Origin: a virus
Length of the DNA stretch: 64,000 nt
Reading direction: 5' to 3' (one strand)
IMG/VR virus record: IMGVR_UViG_3300021180_000006
Location: 1-64,000 of that record
Positions 1 through 7,054 of the stretch are shown one piece after another. A model generated the notes under the pieces. That model was not told where the DNA came from. It made no database searches and saw only the letters and a program-made list of their open reading frames with translations. How positions within the stretch are numbered: position 1 is the stretch's first letter; each line of letters starts with the position of its first letter. The translations under genes and the position numbers were made by a program.

Positions 1-80
1 GGTGAGGGGGGGGGGGGGACGGCGGATCATGTTTAACTCCAAAGGAAAGAGGGGGAGAGGGGGCGAGGGGGAGACGGGGA
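1..80. repeat. G-rich low-complexity tract
   Basis: Contains a run of 13 G (6-18) and then short units of GGGGGAGA/GGGGGCGA type at 48-80. No gene is supported on either strand here. The same G/A-rich sequence type recurs at about 30700, 34370, 36650, 50400, 56785 and 59500, usually at gene ends, so it belongs to a dispersed repeat family of this genome. Confidence 0.6.
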
Positions 81-90
81 GAAATTCAGT

Positions 91-315
91 TCATCGCAGC
101 GGCGTCACGGCATCATCGATCAACTTGACGCGCTTCGAGTTCCCGTGTCCGTCGCCGATGAAGATGACTTGTTTGGACAGGGGGCGTCTCACCAGTGAGT
201 CGATCGTCGTCTGGAGCCAGCCATAGGAAAGCGCCAGGGCGGCGAACTGAGTCGGCGTCATTTCGGTTGCCCTGCCCTGAGCGGAGTCGATGGGGGTTTC
301 GGGGAAGGTGGCCAC
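91..315 (-). CDS. small hypothetical protein (74 aa)
   Basis: Leftward ORF and the last gene of the left block inside the window. It sits 2 bases after the stop of the upstream gene (318-575), as expected in a tightly packed phage operon. The product is mixed-charge, with no signal peptide, membrane segment or cysteine cluster. No family recognised. Confidence rests on position, spacing and strand. Confidence 0.55.
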   Translation of the reverse strand: MATFPETPIDSAQGRATEMTPTQFAALALSYGWLQTTIDSLVRRPLSKQVIFIGDGHGNSKRVKLIDDAVTPLR

Positions 316-317
316 GA

Positions 318-575
318 CTACTCGTGCTTCTTGACCCGCTCGCCGCGCTGCGCTTTCTTCGCGGTATCGATCATCCCGTCACAGCGCGGGCAGGCGCTGG
401 TCTGGCCGGCGATTTCCTCCAGCGCCTCCAGCGCCGCCAGGATCAATTCGGCGTTGACGCGCCCCTGTTGACCGAACCCGGTGACGCAGAAGGTGCTCTC
501 GTCGCGGGGATCGGCCGCACTGGTGAAGCGCACGATGAACTGGCGATCGGGAAGTTGGTCGAGTTGGAAGGGCAT
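318..575 (-). CDS. small hypothetical protein with one CxxC knuckle (85 aa)
   Basis: Leftward ORF in the packed small-gene block, 15 bases after the upstream hydrolase-like gene. A CPRC knuckle lies near residue 61 and the tail is lysine/arginine-rich. A single CxxC pair could bind metal only with another partner or as a dimer. Function unknown. Confidence 0.6.
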   Translation of the reverse strand: MPFQLDQLPDRQFIVRFTSAADPRDESTFCVTGFGQQGRVNAELILAALEALEEIAGQTSACPRCDGMIDTAKKAQRGERVKKHE

Positions 576-590
576 CGGTTCGCTGATTTG

Positions 591-1073
591 TTACGCCAGC
601 ATCTTCAACGAGTTGGGCGATTCCTTTTCCGGGATCGGACGCGGAGGCCCCAGCAGCAATCCCCCCGCCTCCAGTGCCGCGATGCAGATTTCACTGCAGA
701 ACCAGCGGCGGCCGGGATGATCGAAGTCGCGGACGGGAATGATAAAGCCAACGATTCCTAAATAATCGTAAGGCTTCCCTTGCTGGGCGGTGCAGAAATC
801 CCGGACGAGAATTTCCTGGGCGACCGAACCGCCGATATCGATCAGGCCCCAGCTCGCCGCGTCGTCGACGTCGATCGTTTTGAAGCGCGTCCCGCCGTCG
901 CGGGCGGAGCTGCTGAAAGACTCGAAGCCGCCGGCGTCACCGGCGCCGCCTGTTCGCGGGCCGCTGAAAACAAGCTCAACGTGTGCGTATCCGCCGCGCC
1001 CCGAAAAGAAGTTGACGGCGCGGTCAAGCGCGGTGGCTTTGGGCGCGGTGATCTTGTAGAAGGCGAGACGCAT
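591..1073 (-). CDS. permuted NlpC/P60-like (YiiX/YaeF-type) cysteine hydrolase
   Basis: 160 aa from the ATG at 1073; the frame is open further upstream, but homology-like sequence begins at MRLAFYKI. The order of catalytic motifs fits the circularly permuted NlpC/P60 (papain-like) family: GYAHVELVF with His31 near the N-terminus and WFCSEICIAALEAGG with Cys125 near the C-terminus; CSE is the usual context of the nucleophile. Family members cleave amide or thioester bonds, for example in peptidoglycan or lipids. In a phage it could be a lysis or host-wall enzyme, but no signal peptide is visible and it sits among early-type small genes. Family assignment is fairly sure, substrate unknown. Confidence 0.7.
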   Translation of the reverse strand: MRLAFYKITAPKATALDRAVNFFSGRGGYAHVELVFSGPRTGGAGDAGGFESFSSSARDGGTRFKTIDVDDAASWGLIDIGGSVAQEILVRDFCTAQQGKPYDYLGIVGFIIPVRDFDHPGRRWFCSEICIAALEAGGLLLGPPRPIPEKESPNSLKMLA

Positions 1074-1219
1074 GGGGGCGCGGGGAGGTTCTCGTGCGTC
1101 GGTTGAATCGACAGTGCCGCGTCCACCTGGTTGTCCGGCCGACGAAGCGGCCTTCCGCACAAGGGGCAGAACCACGCTCGCACGAAGGGGATCGGGCCAT
1201 GGATCGGGCAGAGGTTCAC
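842..1219 (-). CDS. possible small zinc-ribbon protein
   Basis: A GTG-initiated leftward frame begins with two Cys pairs, CPIHGP and FCPLCGRP, the pattern of a short zinc ribbon. Only the first 45 or so residues look like protein. The rest overlaps the hydrolase gene (591-1073) by over 200 bases and is Pro/Ser/Arg-rich like a shadow frame. Either the gene is real with an overlong tail or a frame break truncates the assembled version. Low confidence in the 3' end. Confidence 0.35.
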   Translation of the reverse strand: MNLCPIHGPIPFVRAWFCPLCGRPLRRPDNQVDAALSIQPTHENLPAPPCVSPSTRSPRPKPPRLTAPSTSFRGAADTHTLSLFSAAREQAAPVTPAASSLSAAPPATAGRASKRSTSTTRRAGA

Positions 1220-1231
1220 GGCATCACTGTT

Positions 1232-1447
1232 TCACGTCACGGGAATCTTCGGCCGCGGCGTCGGTGGTTCGCGCTCGATGGCGTTGTCGATCCATCCGCG
1301 CATCATCTCCAGCCGAAGCGCTTCGGTTTCCAGGGCCATCACCAGATCAGCGCCCAATAGCTCGTCGCGGATCGCATCGGCAGCTTGATGCACGCGCGCT
1401 TTGGCTTCGCGCAGATGACCGGCGGCGATGGCGTAATTGGCGGACAT
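1232..1447 (-). CDS. small helical hypothetical protein (71 aa)
   Basis: Leftward ORF with alternating Ala/Glu/Arg/Leu typical of a helical bundle or coiled coil, followed by a Pro-rich tail. No Cys cluster or signal. It lies in the packed left block upstream of the zinc-ribbon ORF. No family recognised. Confidence 0.6.
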   Translation of the reverse strand: MSANYAIAAGHLREAKARVHQAADAIRDELLGADLVMALETEALRLEMMRGWIDNAIEREPPTPRPKIPVT

Positions 1448-1524
1448 GAGAGCGTTTCAAAGGCCCGGCAGCCGCGGCGGAACCGGCGAACTACCGGGCT
1501 CGGGGAAGGGCGGTGGGAAAACGT

Positions 1525-1548
1525 GAATGACGAATGACGAATGACGAA
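1525..1548. repeat. heptamer tandem repeat (GAATGAC x3)
   Basis: Three perfect direct copies of GAATGAC followed by GAA. The same heptamer occurs at 55612-55629, and a related heptamer family lies at 48366-48455. The stretch 1448-1643 around it has no supportable gene. Short heptamer tandem repeats of this type are common in planctomycete and cyanobacterial genomes. Confidence 0.75.
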
Positions 1549-1643
1549 GTGGAAAAAAGCCCGGCGGCGCAACAACTCCCCTCACCGCCAGGCCCGCACC
1601 CAATCTTCCCTTCCCCATTCCAACCGTGGGCGCGGGCGGGATT

Positions 1644-1871
1644 CTAACCAACTCGCTCGTAAGACTTCAATCGGATCGACTCCGCGACCGGGTAAACGTT
1701 TCCGGAAGCGTCGATGGCAAGCCGCGATGGCTCGGCGCAGATGTATTCCCCTTCGAGCGTCTGAACCTTCGTGCCGGCGGCGAGAATTTCGTTGGACAGT
1801 TTCGTCGTCCCGAGCTTGCGGTATTCGGCGAAGGTGAATCGCCCAGCGTCCTCTTTCGTAATCGGCTTCAT
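1644..1871 (-). CDS. small hypothetical protein (75 aa)
   Basis: Leftward ORF whose ATG overlaps the stop of the upstream 54-aa gene, the arrangement expected for translational coupling. The sequence has a plausible globular alpha/beta composition with one Cys. No family recognised. Confidence 0.65.
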   Translation of the reverse strand: MKPITKEDAGRFTFAEYRKLGTTKLSNEILAAGTKVQTLEGEYICAEPSRLAIDASGNVYPVAESIRLKSYERVG

Positions 1872-2032
1872 TTCATCCGGCGCACCGGCGCGGTAAAGGT
1901 TTCGTCCGTGTAGACCGTCTTCCCCTTGACCTTCATCCGCCGGATGATCGTCTGTTTAACCGGGAGGTCGTTCTTGATGGCGTGATTCAGCCACTTCAAA
2001 CCGGCGATGATTTCCTTGCCGAACTTGCTCAT
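1868..2032 (-). CDS. very small basic protein (54 aa)
   Basis: The frame starts MSKFGKEIIAGLKWLN and ends VRRMK, with its stop overlapping the ATG of the next gene. The product is Lys/Arg-rich and could bind nucleic acid. Function unknown; the coupling to its neighbour is the main support. Confidence 0.6.
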   Translation of the reverse strand: MSKFGKEIIAGLKWLNHAIKNDLPVKQTIIRRMKVKGKTVYTDETFTAPVRRMK

Positions 2033-2047
2033 GGCGTGGCGGCATTC

Positions 2048-2254
2048 TCAGCGAAAACGGGGCCGGCGCCAGCGGAGCGGGCGAAATTCCTTAGCTGAAC
2101 GCGGGACAAAAATCCCGATCGTCGCCGGATCGTTGAGCCAGTCGTTCAATGGCAATCGCCGGCTGCCGACGCGGATGGTGACGATGCGATTCTCTGGCGG
2201 CAGGATCGGCCGCGGCTTGCAGGGAGCTTGTGTTCGTGTGGCCAGTTGCAGCAC
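2048..2254 (-). CDS. small Arg/Pro-rich hypothetical protein (68 aa)
   Basis: Leftward ORF between two better-supported genes, very rich in Arg and Pro. The high basic content means it might be a real small DNA-binding protein or chance reading of GC-rich DNA. Position and strand favour a gene. Confidence 0.45.
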   Translation of the reverse strand: MLQLATRTQAPCKPRPILPPENRIVTIRVGSRRLPLNDWLNDPATIGIFVPRSAKEFRPLRWRRPRFR

Positions 2255-2264
2255 GGACTATCGA

Positions 2265-2723
2265 TTATTCTACGGCGCGGGCGATCGCTTTGACCGCATC
2301 GACCAGGGTGAACTCCACGCCCTTGATCCGATTGACCGTCAACGAGGGCTGCACGATCCCGGCGCTTCGGCTGATGGCGTCGATTTGCTTCTGGGAGAGG
2401 AACTTGCCCAAGGGCTTGAGCGCGACCTTCAGCGCCGACAGGAATTCCTCGCGGCTGATCTTCTTGCCTTCGTAGAGCTTCAAGAACTTGGCGGGATCGA
2501 CTTCCTCGCGAGCGCCTCCGCCGGCCAGGATGCAGTCGAAGAATTCGCCGGCGCCGCGGCGGGCGCCCTTGTGCGTGAGGTTGCCTTTCACGAGCGGTTT
2601 GATCGTCTGATCGAAGTGGGTCCACAGCTCGTTGACGAAGCCCAGATCGTCCGTCCGCACGTCGCGGATGGTGACTTCCTCAACCTCGAGCGCGGGTTCG
2701 GAAACGGTCGCTGCTGACGCCAT
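2265..2723 (-). CDS. hypothetical protein (152 aa)
   Basis: Start chosen at ATG 2723, since the upstream 12 codons look non-coding and the divergent promoter region lies beyond. The product is soluble, acidic at the N-terminus and Lys-rich in the middle, with a predicted helical stretch (FLKLYEGKKISREEFLSALK). It is the first gene of a leftward group facing the rightward gene at 2967. No family recognised. Confidence 0.7.
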   Translation of the reverse strand: MASAATVSEPALEVEEVTIRDVRTDDLGFVNELWTHFDQTIKPLVKGNLTHKGARRGAGEFFDCILAGGGAREEVDPAKFLKLYEGKKISREEFLSALKVALKPLGKFLSQKQIDAISRSAGIVQPSLTVNRIKGVEFTLVDAVKAIARAVE

Positions 2724-2883
2724 GTCGTCACCTAACTTAATATTAACGCGGCTTGGCAAGGAATTTCAAATGCTGCCGAGGCTTTGAAAAAAACGGCTGG
2801 AAACTTTCAAAGCGTCAATCCCCCCGGACAACGGCGGCTTTTCGAGGGGATCGCGCGTTATAAAAATTTGCCGTGGATTTCAC

Positions 2884-2912
2884 TTGCAAACCCAAGCGGC
2901 TTAGCCTAAGAT
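2884..2912 (+). promoter_or_regulatory. sigma70-like promoter, TTGCAA-N17-TAAGAT
   Basis: TTGCAA at 2884-2889 and TAAGAT at 2907-2912 with a 17-base spacer, about 55 bases before the ATG at 2967. It lies in the divergent gap 2724-2966, which is clearly more AT-rich than its surroundings and holds no gene. A second TTGCAA promoter precedes the gene at 10228. Confidence 0.6.
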
Positions 2913-2966
2913 ACGCACGTCAGCGATAGGGCTGGCAGGACGCCCCGGAAGGGGCAGGAGATTCAG

Positions 2967-3245
2967 ATGTTACGTGGATATACAAGGCTGGATACTGGCT
3001 CTTTGGGTCGGGCAACTTTTGACGAAGCGGGATTTGGCGGCAAGTCCGGTTGGCTCACAAAGCTTTTCGGGTGGGGCCGGGCGGACGGACTAGCCGTCGA
3101 TTTCGGCCTCTGCGTGATTCCGGTTTCGGAGCTGCACCGGCACGGAATCCAAATCGAAATCAAAGGCCCGGATCAGCGATTTGCCATGACGGGCGTAACG
3201 ATCACGGGACACGATTCCAACGTTGATCCATCCAAATTATTTTGA
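2967..3245 (+). CDS. hypothetical protein (92 aa)
   Basis: ATG preceded by AGGAG at 7 bases spacing and by a good promoter at 2884-2912. The sequence is glycine-rich at the N-terminus (GFGGKSGWLTKLFGWG), with a C-terminal half that reads like a beta-rich domain. No family recognised; one of few rightward genes in the left block, so probably separately regulated. Confidence 0.65.
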   Translation: MLRGYTRLDTGSLGRATFDEAGFGGKSGWLTKLFGWGRADGLAVDFGLCVIPVSELHRHGIQIEIKGPDQRFAMTGVTITGHDSNVDPSKLF

Positions 3246-3318
3246 TGATTCTCCTGCCGCGCCGCCGCGAGTCGCCACGTACAGCGGCCCGGCGGCGCGG
3301 CTCCTTTTGGGAGCGACG

Positions 3319-3498
3319 ATGCCGAAGCCATCGGAAGCCGTCCGTGATTACCTCGCCAAGCTCGGAAGAAAAGGCGGCTCCGTCACCTCCGACGCCAAAG
3401 CCGCGGCGGCCCGCGCCAACGGCAAGAAGGGCGGCAGAAAACCCCGCGTCAATCGCGCCGACGTCAATCCCCCCGCACAACCTGCACAAACCCGGTGA
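3319..3498 (+). CDS. small basic Gly/Lys-rich protein (59 aa)
   Basis: ATG at 3319 has GGGAG about 8 bases upstream. It contains LAKLGRKGGS and GKKGGRKPR, a composition like the small AxxGGxKR proteins found in bacterial and phage genomes that are thought to bind DNA. It overlaps the convergent gene 3464-3829 by 35 bases. Function not known. Confidence 0.6.
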   Translation: MPKPSEAVRDYLAKLGRKGGSVTSDAKAAAARANGKKGGRKPRVNRADVNPPAQPAQTR

Positions 3499-3829
3499 GC
3501 CTCTGCGTCTCTTTCGACGGTGGATCGATCAAACGAATGACCCAGCCGCGGATGACCGATGCCGCGATCGCCAGGTTGACCGGCTCGCCGTTGAGCAGCA
3601 CGTGGAACCGGTCGCTGTTCCGGGAGACCCCGGCCTGCCAGTCGGCATCGGGGACGCGACGGGGTTGGTCCTCGTCCTTGTATTTGGCGAAGTTGCGGCG
3701 GCGGCGGTTGCCTTCCAGACGCTGAAGGTCGGTCTGCTCGCCCTGAGCGAAGCGGTCCTGAACGCGGACGCCGTTGGGAGAAAAACGCACCCGCCCGCAG
3801 CGGACGATGCTCGATGCGCTTTCGCTCAC
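3464..3829 (-). CDS. hypothetical protein (121 aa)
   Basis: Leftward ORF whose start overlaps the stop of the HTH gene at 3826 by 4 bases (ATGA coupling). Middle part is Arg/Asp-rich, and the C-terminus reads as a beta-strand-rich domain (FHVLLNGEPVNLAIAASVIRGW). No family recognised. Coupling to an HTH gene suggests a two-gene regulatory or accessory unit. Confidence 0.6.
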   Translation of the reverse strand: MSESASSIVRCGRVRFSPNGVRVQDRFAQGEQTDLQRLEGNRRRRNFAKYKDEDQPRRVPDADWQAGVSRNSDRFHVLLNGEPVNLAIAASVIRGWVIRLIDPPSKETQRLTGFVQVVRGD

Positions 3830-3999
3830 CGGGGTCTCAACATCTGCCGGGCGGCATTGAGAAGCGCGGCCTCATTCCGCAGTCCGCGGTTGATGAGCCG
3901 ATTGGCGTTTTCGCGGGTGATCCCCAGGCGCTCGGCAACCTCCCTGTCGTCGCACTGGGCGCGGCGAAGCAGGACGGCCAACTTTTGCTTGGGGGTCAT
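3826..3999 (-). CDS. small helix-turn-helix protein (57 aa)
   Basis: From ATG 3999 the product reads KLAVLLRRAQCDDREVAERLGITRENANRL..., with the pattern of a sigma-region-4/LuxR-like HTH (helix REVAERLG, turn IT, recognition helix RENANRLI), shown here in parts. Longer in-frame starts exist, but that part lies over a promoter-like box (TATAGAT, 4030-4036). Probably a transcriptional regulator of the small leftward genes. No sensor domain. Confidence 0.65.
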   Translation of the reverse strand: MTPKQKLAVLLRRAQCDDREVAERLGITRENANRLINRGLRNEAALLNAARQMLRPR

Positions 4000-4029
4000 T
4001 CGCGGCAGGGAAGGAACGGAAGTGCCTCT

Positions 4030-4036
4030 ATCTATA
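4030..4036 (-). promoter_or_regulatory. -10 box TATAGAT upstream of HTH gene
   Basis: On the minus strand TATAGATAG stands about 30 bases upstream of the ATG at 3999. Just upstream is the imperfect palindrome GTGACGATTCGATAGTCAC. A near copy (GTGTGAC next to TATAGATAG) precedes the leftward gene at 4829, so the two units may share a regulator. The -35 element is not clear. Confidence 0.45.
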
Positions 4037-4157
4037 CGCGCGCCTGTGACTATCGAATCGTCACACCCGGTCGCGAAATCCGGAACGGCATCGCGCGTAA
4101 ATAGTCGGCAGGACCGCAAGTAAGAAACGACGCGGGAAAAAATCTGAGCTGTGACCA

Positions 4158-4829
4158 TCAGGCCCCCGTTTGAACAGATTCGACACCTTCGGCAGGCTCA
4201 GGGCAGGCACGCTCACCGCAGGCAGATTCGCCCCCGGACTGGCCGCCCCAGACGCCCCACATATACCCGAGCCACGGATCGCGCATGACCCCGTCGGCAT
4301 CGATCGGGCCGCCGCAGACACGGGCATCGTTGGCAAGGTATTTCCGATGGCGCGGCGAATTGGATTTCCGGTCGGCCTCAGCCAGCATCCTCAAGCCGTA
4401 ATCGCGGTCCCCGAACCAGCAGACGCCTGGCCGCGGCTTGTGGAAATCGCTCTTGGCGCCGCGCGGCACCTGGAGAAACCCTTCCTCGAAAAGGCTCTTG
4501 AGCTGGGAGCGGTCGATCACCTCATTGAGCGGGTGGGATTCTTCCGTGCCTGACAGGAAATAGTGGTAGCAGTTGACGCAGATCTCTGAGGAGTCTTGGC
4601 GGTACAGCGGGTAGGCCGGCGCCAGGACTCGACAGACCGAGCAGTGGATCATCTTCGTGCTGCCGCCGCCCGGCGGGTAGAGCTTTTGCGAGTGCAGGGA
4701 GCGCTTCGTCGCCTGTCGACCGCCCGGCATCGTCAGCCGGTCATCCCCCTCATCGTCCGTGAAGCAATCGAACAAACCTTCGCGCCAGCTCCACGAGCAG
4801 ACCAGGGCCATGATCCATGTCTTGACCAT
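4158..4829 (-). CDS. hypothetical protein with zinc-finger-like centre and repeat-derived tail (223 aa)
   Basis: Start taken at ATG 4829 because a TATAGAT promoter box lies at 4932-4938; TTG and GTG starts further upstream would sit in the promoter. Central segment IHCSVCRVLAP...EICVNCYHYF has two CxxC pairs about 25 residues apart, a likely zinc site. The last 16 residues include ACPEPAEGVES, which is encoded by a REP-like repeat (4176-4213) and is probably a recent replacement of the original C-terminus. Function unknown. Confidence 0.55.
   Translation of the reverse strand: MVKTWIMALVCSWSWREGLFDCFTDDEGDDRLTMPGGRQATKRSLHSQKLYPPGGGSTKMIHCSVCRVLAPAYPLYRQDSSEICVNCYHYFLSGTEESHPLNEVIDRSQLKSLFEEGFLQVPRGAKSDFHKPRPGVCWFGDRDYGLRMLAEADRKSNSPRHRKYLANDARVCGGPIDADGVMRDPWLGYMWGVWGGQSGGESACGERACPEPAEGVESVQTGA
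4176..4213. repeat. REP-like element (CCTTCGGCAGGCTCAGGGCA type)
   Basis: The segment carries the core that translates as ACPEPAEG on the minus strand. Sequences of this type are widespread short palindromic, intergenic or gene-terminal repeats in environmental bacterial genomes, and some are linked to RAYT transposases. Only one copy is visible in this window. Confidence 0.5.
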
Positions 4830-4931
4830 GGCGCGGTGCCGGCGCTTCTCATCCTCGGTGGCGGTGAGAACGTCTGCCGCGTTTTTGGATTTGGCGCGAC
4901 TTGAAATAGGGGGTCCGTTGAACCCGCAACT

Positions 4932-4938
4932 ATCTATA
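4932..4938 (-). promoter_or_regulatory. -10 box TATAGAT in divergent region
   Basis: Minus-strand GTGTGACTATAGATAG lies about 100 bases upstream of ATG 4829. It resembles the box at 4030-4036. The gap 4830-5003 separates leftward and rightward genes and is the natural place for divergent promoters. Confidence 0.4.
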
Positions 4939-5003
4939 GTCACACGTCTTGGGCGCAATTACGGTGGAAAGTTTCCGCCCTTTTGGCATAAAGTATCCGT
5001 AAG

Positions 5004-5348
5004 GTGTGCGCCCTTTCTGCCTCATCCAAACCCTTAGACCCGGATGACCCGGACGCCGAAGAAACGCCGATCGCCCAACGAGTTTGGTTCTCGTTGTACC
5101 CGCAGCAAATCAAGTTCATCCGAGACCAGGCCCGCGAACATGGCATCAAAAAATCCGAGGCGCTCAGACACCTGTTGCGCGTCGCCAAGGCCAGCGTGAG
5201 GAAGGCAGACGTTCATGCAAACGCCGAGATCATCAGCAACGCGCTGATCCAAATGGGCCATCTGGTTCGGAGCGGAAGCGAACTCGGCGATTTGGTGGCG
5301 CGGATGAAGACGGCCAGCAATGGGATCGGGGACGCGACGGGGAAGTAA
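5004..5348 (+). CDS. ribbon-helix-helix-like / mobilisation-type hypothetical protein (114 aa)
   Basis: GTG start at 5004. Residues about 26-60 (RVWFSLYPQQIKFIRDQA..., KKSEALRHLLRVA) fit a beta-strand followed by two helices, as in RHH DNA-binding proteins and MobC-like proteins. The C-terminal half is helical and may dimerise. It is alone on its strand between leftward genes. The assignment is by pattern only. Confidence 0.55.
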   Translation: MCALSASSKPLDPDDPDAEETPIAQRVWFSLYPQQIKFIRDQAREHGIKKSEALRHLLRVAKASVRKADVHANAEIISNALIQMGHLVRSGSELGDLVARMKTASNGIGDATGK

Positions 5349-5424
5349 ACGATCGACTCAGATGGCGCACCGCCGGATCGGTGTAGTGCAGGGGCTGGCC
5401 GCAATGACAGAGCTGCTCTTTCAC
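5233..5424 (-). CDS. possible truncated zinc-knuckle protein
   Basis: GTG-started leftward frame beginning MKEQLCHCGQPLHYTDP, which looks like a real small metal-knuckle protein. The remaining part overlaps the convergent gene 5004-5348 by over 100 bases and looks non-coding. It may be a gene truncated by loss of its 3' end. Confidence 0.35.
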   Translation of the reverse strand: MKEQLCHCGQPLHYTDPAVRHLSRSFTSPSRPRSHCWPSSSAPPNRRVRFRSEPDGPFGSARC

Positions 5425-5493
5425 TCTTTCACGGCGTCTCTCCCGGCCGGCTGGTGCGCTCGTCGCGGCCGAGCTGCTCGATCTCCTGATCGC

Positions 5494-5781
5494 TCATGGC
5501 CGACATTTCCCGGTCGCATTGCGCTTGGTCGAGCCGCGCCTCGGCCTGCGGATCGAGCGTCTGCGGCTGGACCTGTCCGCGCGGGTCAGCCGGATGGCGC
5601 AGTGGGCGCAGAGGAGGATCGCCTCGCCGGCCGCGACTTTCGCCTTGGCCTTCGGACCGAGCCAGCAGCGGCGCCGGCAGCGCGGGCAGTTCACCCGCTC
5701 ATAGTCGCAACCCGGCGTGTAACCGGGCGCGCCGTCGGGGACGCAGGCGACGATGTTCTGGACGTTATCTAAGCTCGGCAT
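5494..5781 (-). CDS. small zinc-ribbon protein (95 aa)
   Basis: ATG at 5781 overlaps the end of the upstream gene by 17 bases. Motifs VNCPRCRRRCWLG and LLCAHCAIRL supply two CxxC knuckles about 30 residues apart, a classic zinc ribbon, followed by an Arg-rich tail that could contact nucleic acid. Probably a phage accessory protein; role unknown. Confidence 0.65.
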   Translation of the reverse strand: MPSLDNVQNIVACVPDGAPGYTPGCDYERVNCPRCRRRCWLGPKAKAKVAAGEAILLCAHCAIRLTRADRSSRRRSIRRPRRGSTKRNATGKCRP

Positions 5782-6034
5782 CTTCGGACTCCGCAACGGA
5801 ATGCGGTTCGGGGCGCGTGGCCTCTTGAAATCTGCGAAATACCGCCGCCACGGCTTCAACGTCTTTCGAGCCGATCGTGATGACAATGTGCCGCTTGTCC
5901 GGCGGCGTCTCGGCGACGAGCTGGACGAACCCCTTGGCGGGATAGCCGTTGATCCAGCATCGGCAGCCGCTGCCGACGTCGCGGAACTCGACCGGTGGGG
6001 GATGATGGCTCATGGTATCGTTGCTTTCGCTCAT
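5765..6034 (-). CDS. hypothetical protein (89 aa)
   Basis: Leftward ORF overlapping the zinc-ribbon gene by 17 bases. It has two Cys (GCRCW) and a His-rich start; the centre (RHIVITIGSKDVEAVAAVFRR) reads as strand-helix. An internal Met (MSHHPPP) could be the real start. No family recognised. The gap 6035-6145 upstream is AT-rich and probably contains the promoter. Confidence 0.6.
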   Translation of the reverse strand: MSESNDTMSHHPPPVEFRDVGSGCRCWINGYPAKGFVQLVAETPPDKRHIVITIGSKDVEAVAAVFRRFQEATRPEPHSVAESEDAELR

Positions 6035-6145
6035 TTAGTTGTATCTACTCCGAACTTAACATAACGCACATTATGGGCCGTGGTGGGGCGGTCGCGTTTT
6101 CAACTTTCATCGCTCTCTCCGAGCCGGCTTTTCAGTTCCGCCAGC

Positions 6146-6265
6146 TCACGCTCCATTTCGTTCAGATGGAAACACATGGCAGTGTCCGCAATATTTGTTC
6201 TGCACGTCATTGAGGTTCCAACTTGTCCGCCCGCAGCTCAGGCACTGAATGCCTTTCTCGCCCAT
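6146..6265 (-). CDS. 39-aa zinc-ribbon protein
   Basis: A short leftward gene from ATG 6265 with IQCLSCGRTSWNLNDV and YCGHCHVF, a compact four-cysteine ribbon seen as a small stand-alone or terminal domain in many phage proteins. It overlaps the upstream 120-aa gene by 59 bases. After the stop another frame continues as MERELAELKSRL, a helical tail often seen in such proteins, so a small frame break near 6160 is possible. Confidence 0.65.
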   Translation of the reverse strand: MGEKGIQCLSCGRTSWNLNDVQNKYCGHCHVFPSERNGA

Positions 6266-6569
6266 CGTCGTCGACGAGGAGCTGGGCGAGATCGAGTGCA
6301 AGCAACTGCGCCTTGCTGGCGAGCGCTTCGTGATTGTCCGCGGGGCGATCGAGGCCACACCTTCGTGTTGCATCGTGATAAGCAGCGAGAGCATGTTGGA
6401 TCTGGAAGGCGGGATTGTTGTCGTGGCCGAGGAGCCAGCAGAGCGGCCCGCACTGGAGTTCGAGCGCCTTGCGTTCGGAGTCGGGCATTTGCAGCGGCGT
6501 CCGGCCGGTGATGACGGCGTGAAGACGGTCGTGGATGGCGGCGATGGTGTCATGGGGGATTTCAGGCAT
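6207..6569 (-). CDS. hypothetical protein (120 aa)
   Basis: Leftward ORF, helical, with GPLCWLLGHDNNPAFQ in the middle. The C-terminus overlaps the zinc-ribbon gene. No family recognised, but composition and the 8-base overlap with the upstream gene support it. Confidence 0.6.
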   Translation of the reverse strand: MPEIPHDTIAAIHDRLHAVITGRTPLQMPDSERKALELQCGPLCWLLGHDNNPAFQIQHALAAYHDATRRCGLDRPADNHEALASKAQLLALDLAQLLVDDDGRERHSVPELRADKLEPQ

Positions 6570-6857
6570 TAACTTCTGCTCCTCTCGGGGCGGGCGTTTG
6601 CTCGCAATTGCATGGGGGTGCCTTGGTTTTCCAGTCGCCGTTACCGACGCGAAACTCCGCGACGTTCAGCGGACCGCGCCAGAACATCTTTCGCAGCGCC
6701 CCGCAGCGGCGGCAACGAAAGGTGCCCTCGACCAGATTGATCGAGCCGGGGTCCTGGCCGATCGCGCCCTGCAAAAACCCCTGGGGAACATCGTCGTACC
6801 CACGCCGCTGATGGCGACATTCAGCTTGGCGCAGAATTTTGCCGCGCGATCGGTCAT
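6562..6857 (-). CDS. zinc-knuckle hypothetical protein, frame broken near 6780
   Basis: The ATG at 6857 overlaps the stop of the upstream gene by 4 bases and starts MTDRAAKFCAKLNVAIS, a convincing N-terminus. About 27 codons later the protein-like sequence continues in the -1 frame (FLQGAIGQDPGSINLVEG, then FRCRRCGALRKMFW and PPCNCEQ, a zinc site) to a stop at 6562. The switch lies at minus-strand AGG GGT TTT TGC, where G GGT TTT is in phase. Either a one-base loss in the assembly, a real mutation, or -1 frameshifting. The complete product would be about 98 aa. Confidence 0.55.
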
Positions 6858-7054
6858 TTCGGCGTCTCCTCATCGGGCGCGATTCCCGGCGGCCACATCG
6901 GATCGCGCGTCTGTTCGGACGACCATTCGATCAGGTCAAGAACGCTCGTGTCGGAAAGACCCTTGTCCCGTTGATGGATGAGGTAGTCCGCCGCCAATTC
7001 ATCCAGCGCCTTGTGAAGGAACTTGTGACGGTCCTTGTGCTCTTGCAACGTCAT
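6854..7054 (-). CDS. small helical hypothetical protein (66 aa)
   Basis: ATG 7054 with AAAGG 4-5 bases upstream and 4-base overlaps with both neighbours. Starts MTLQEHKDRHKFLHKALDEL and is helical and acidic. Similar short proteins accompany many phage early operons. Function unknown. Confidence 0.7.
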   Translation of the reverse strand: MTLQEHKDRHKFLHKALDELAADYLIHQRDKGLSDTSVLDLIEWSSEQTRDPMWPPGIAPDEETPK

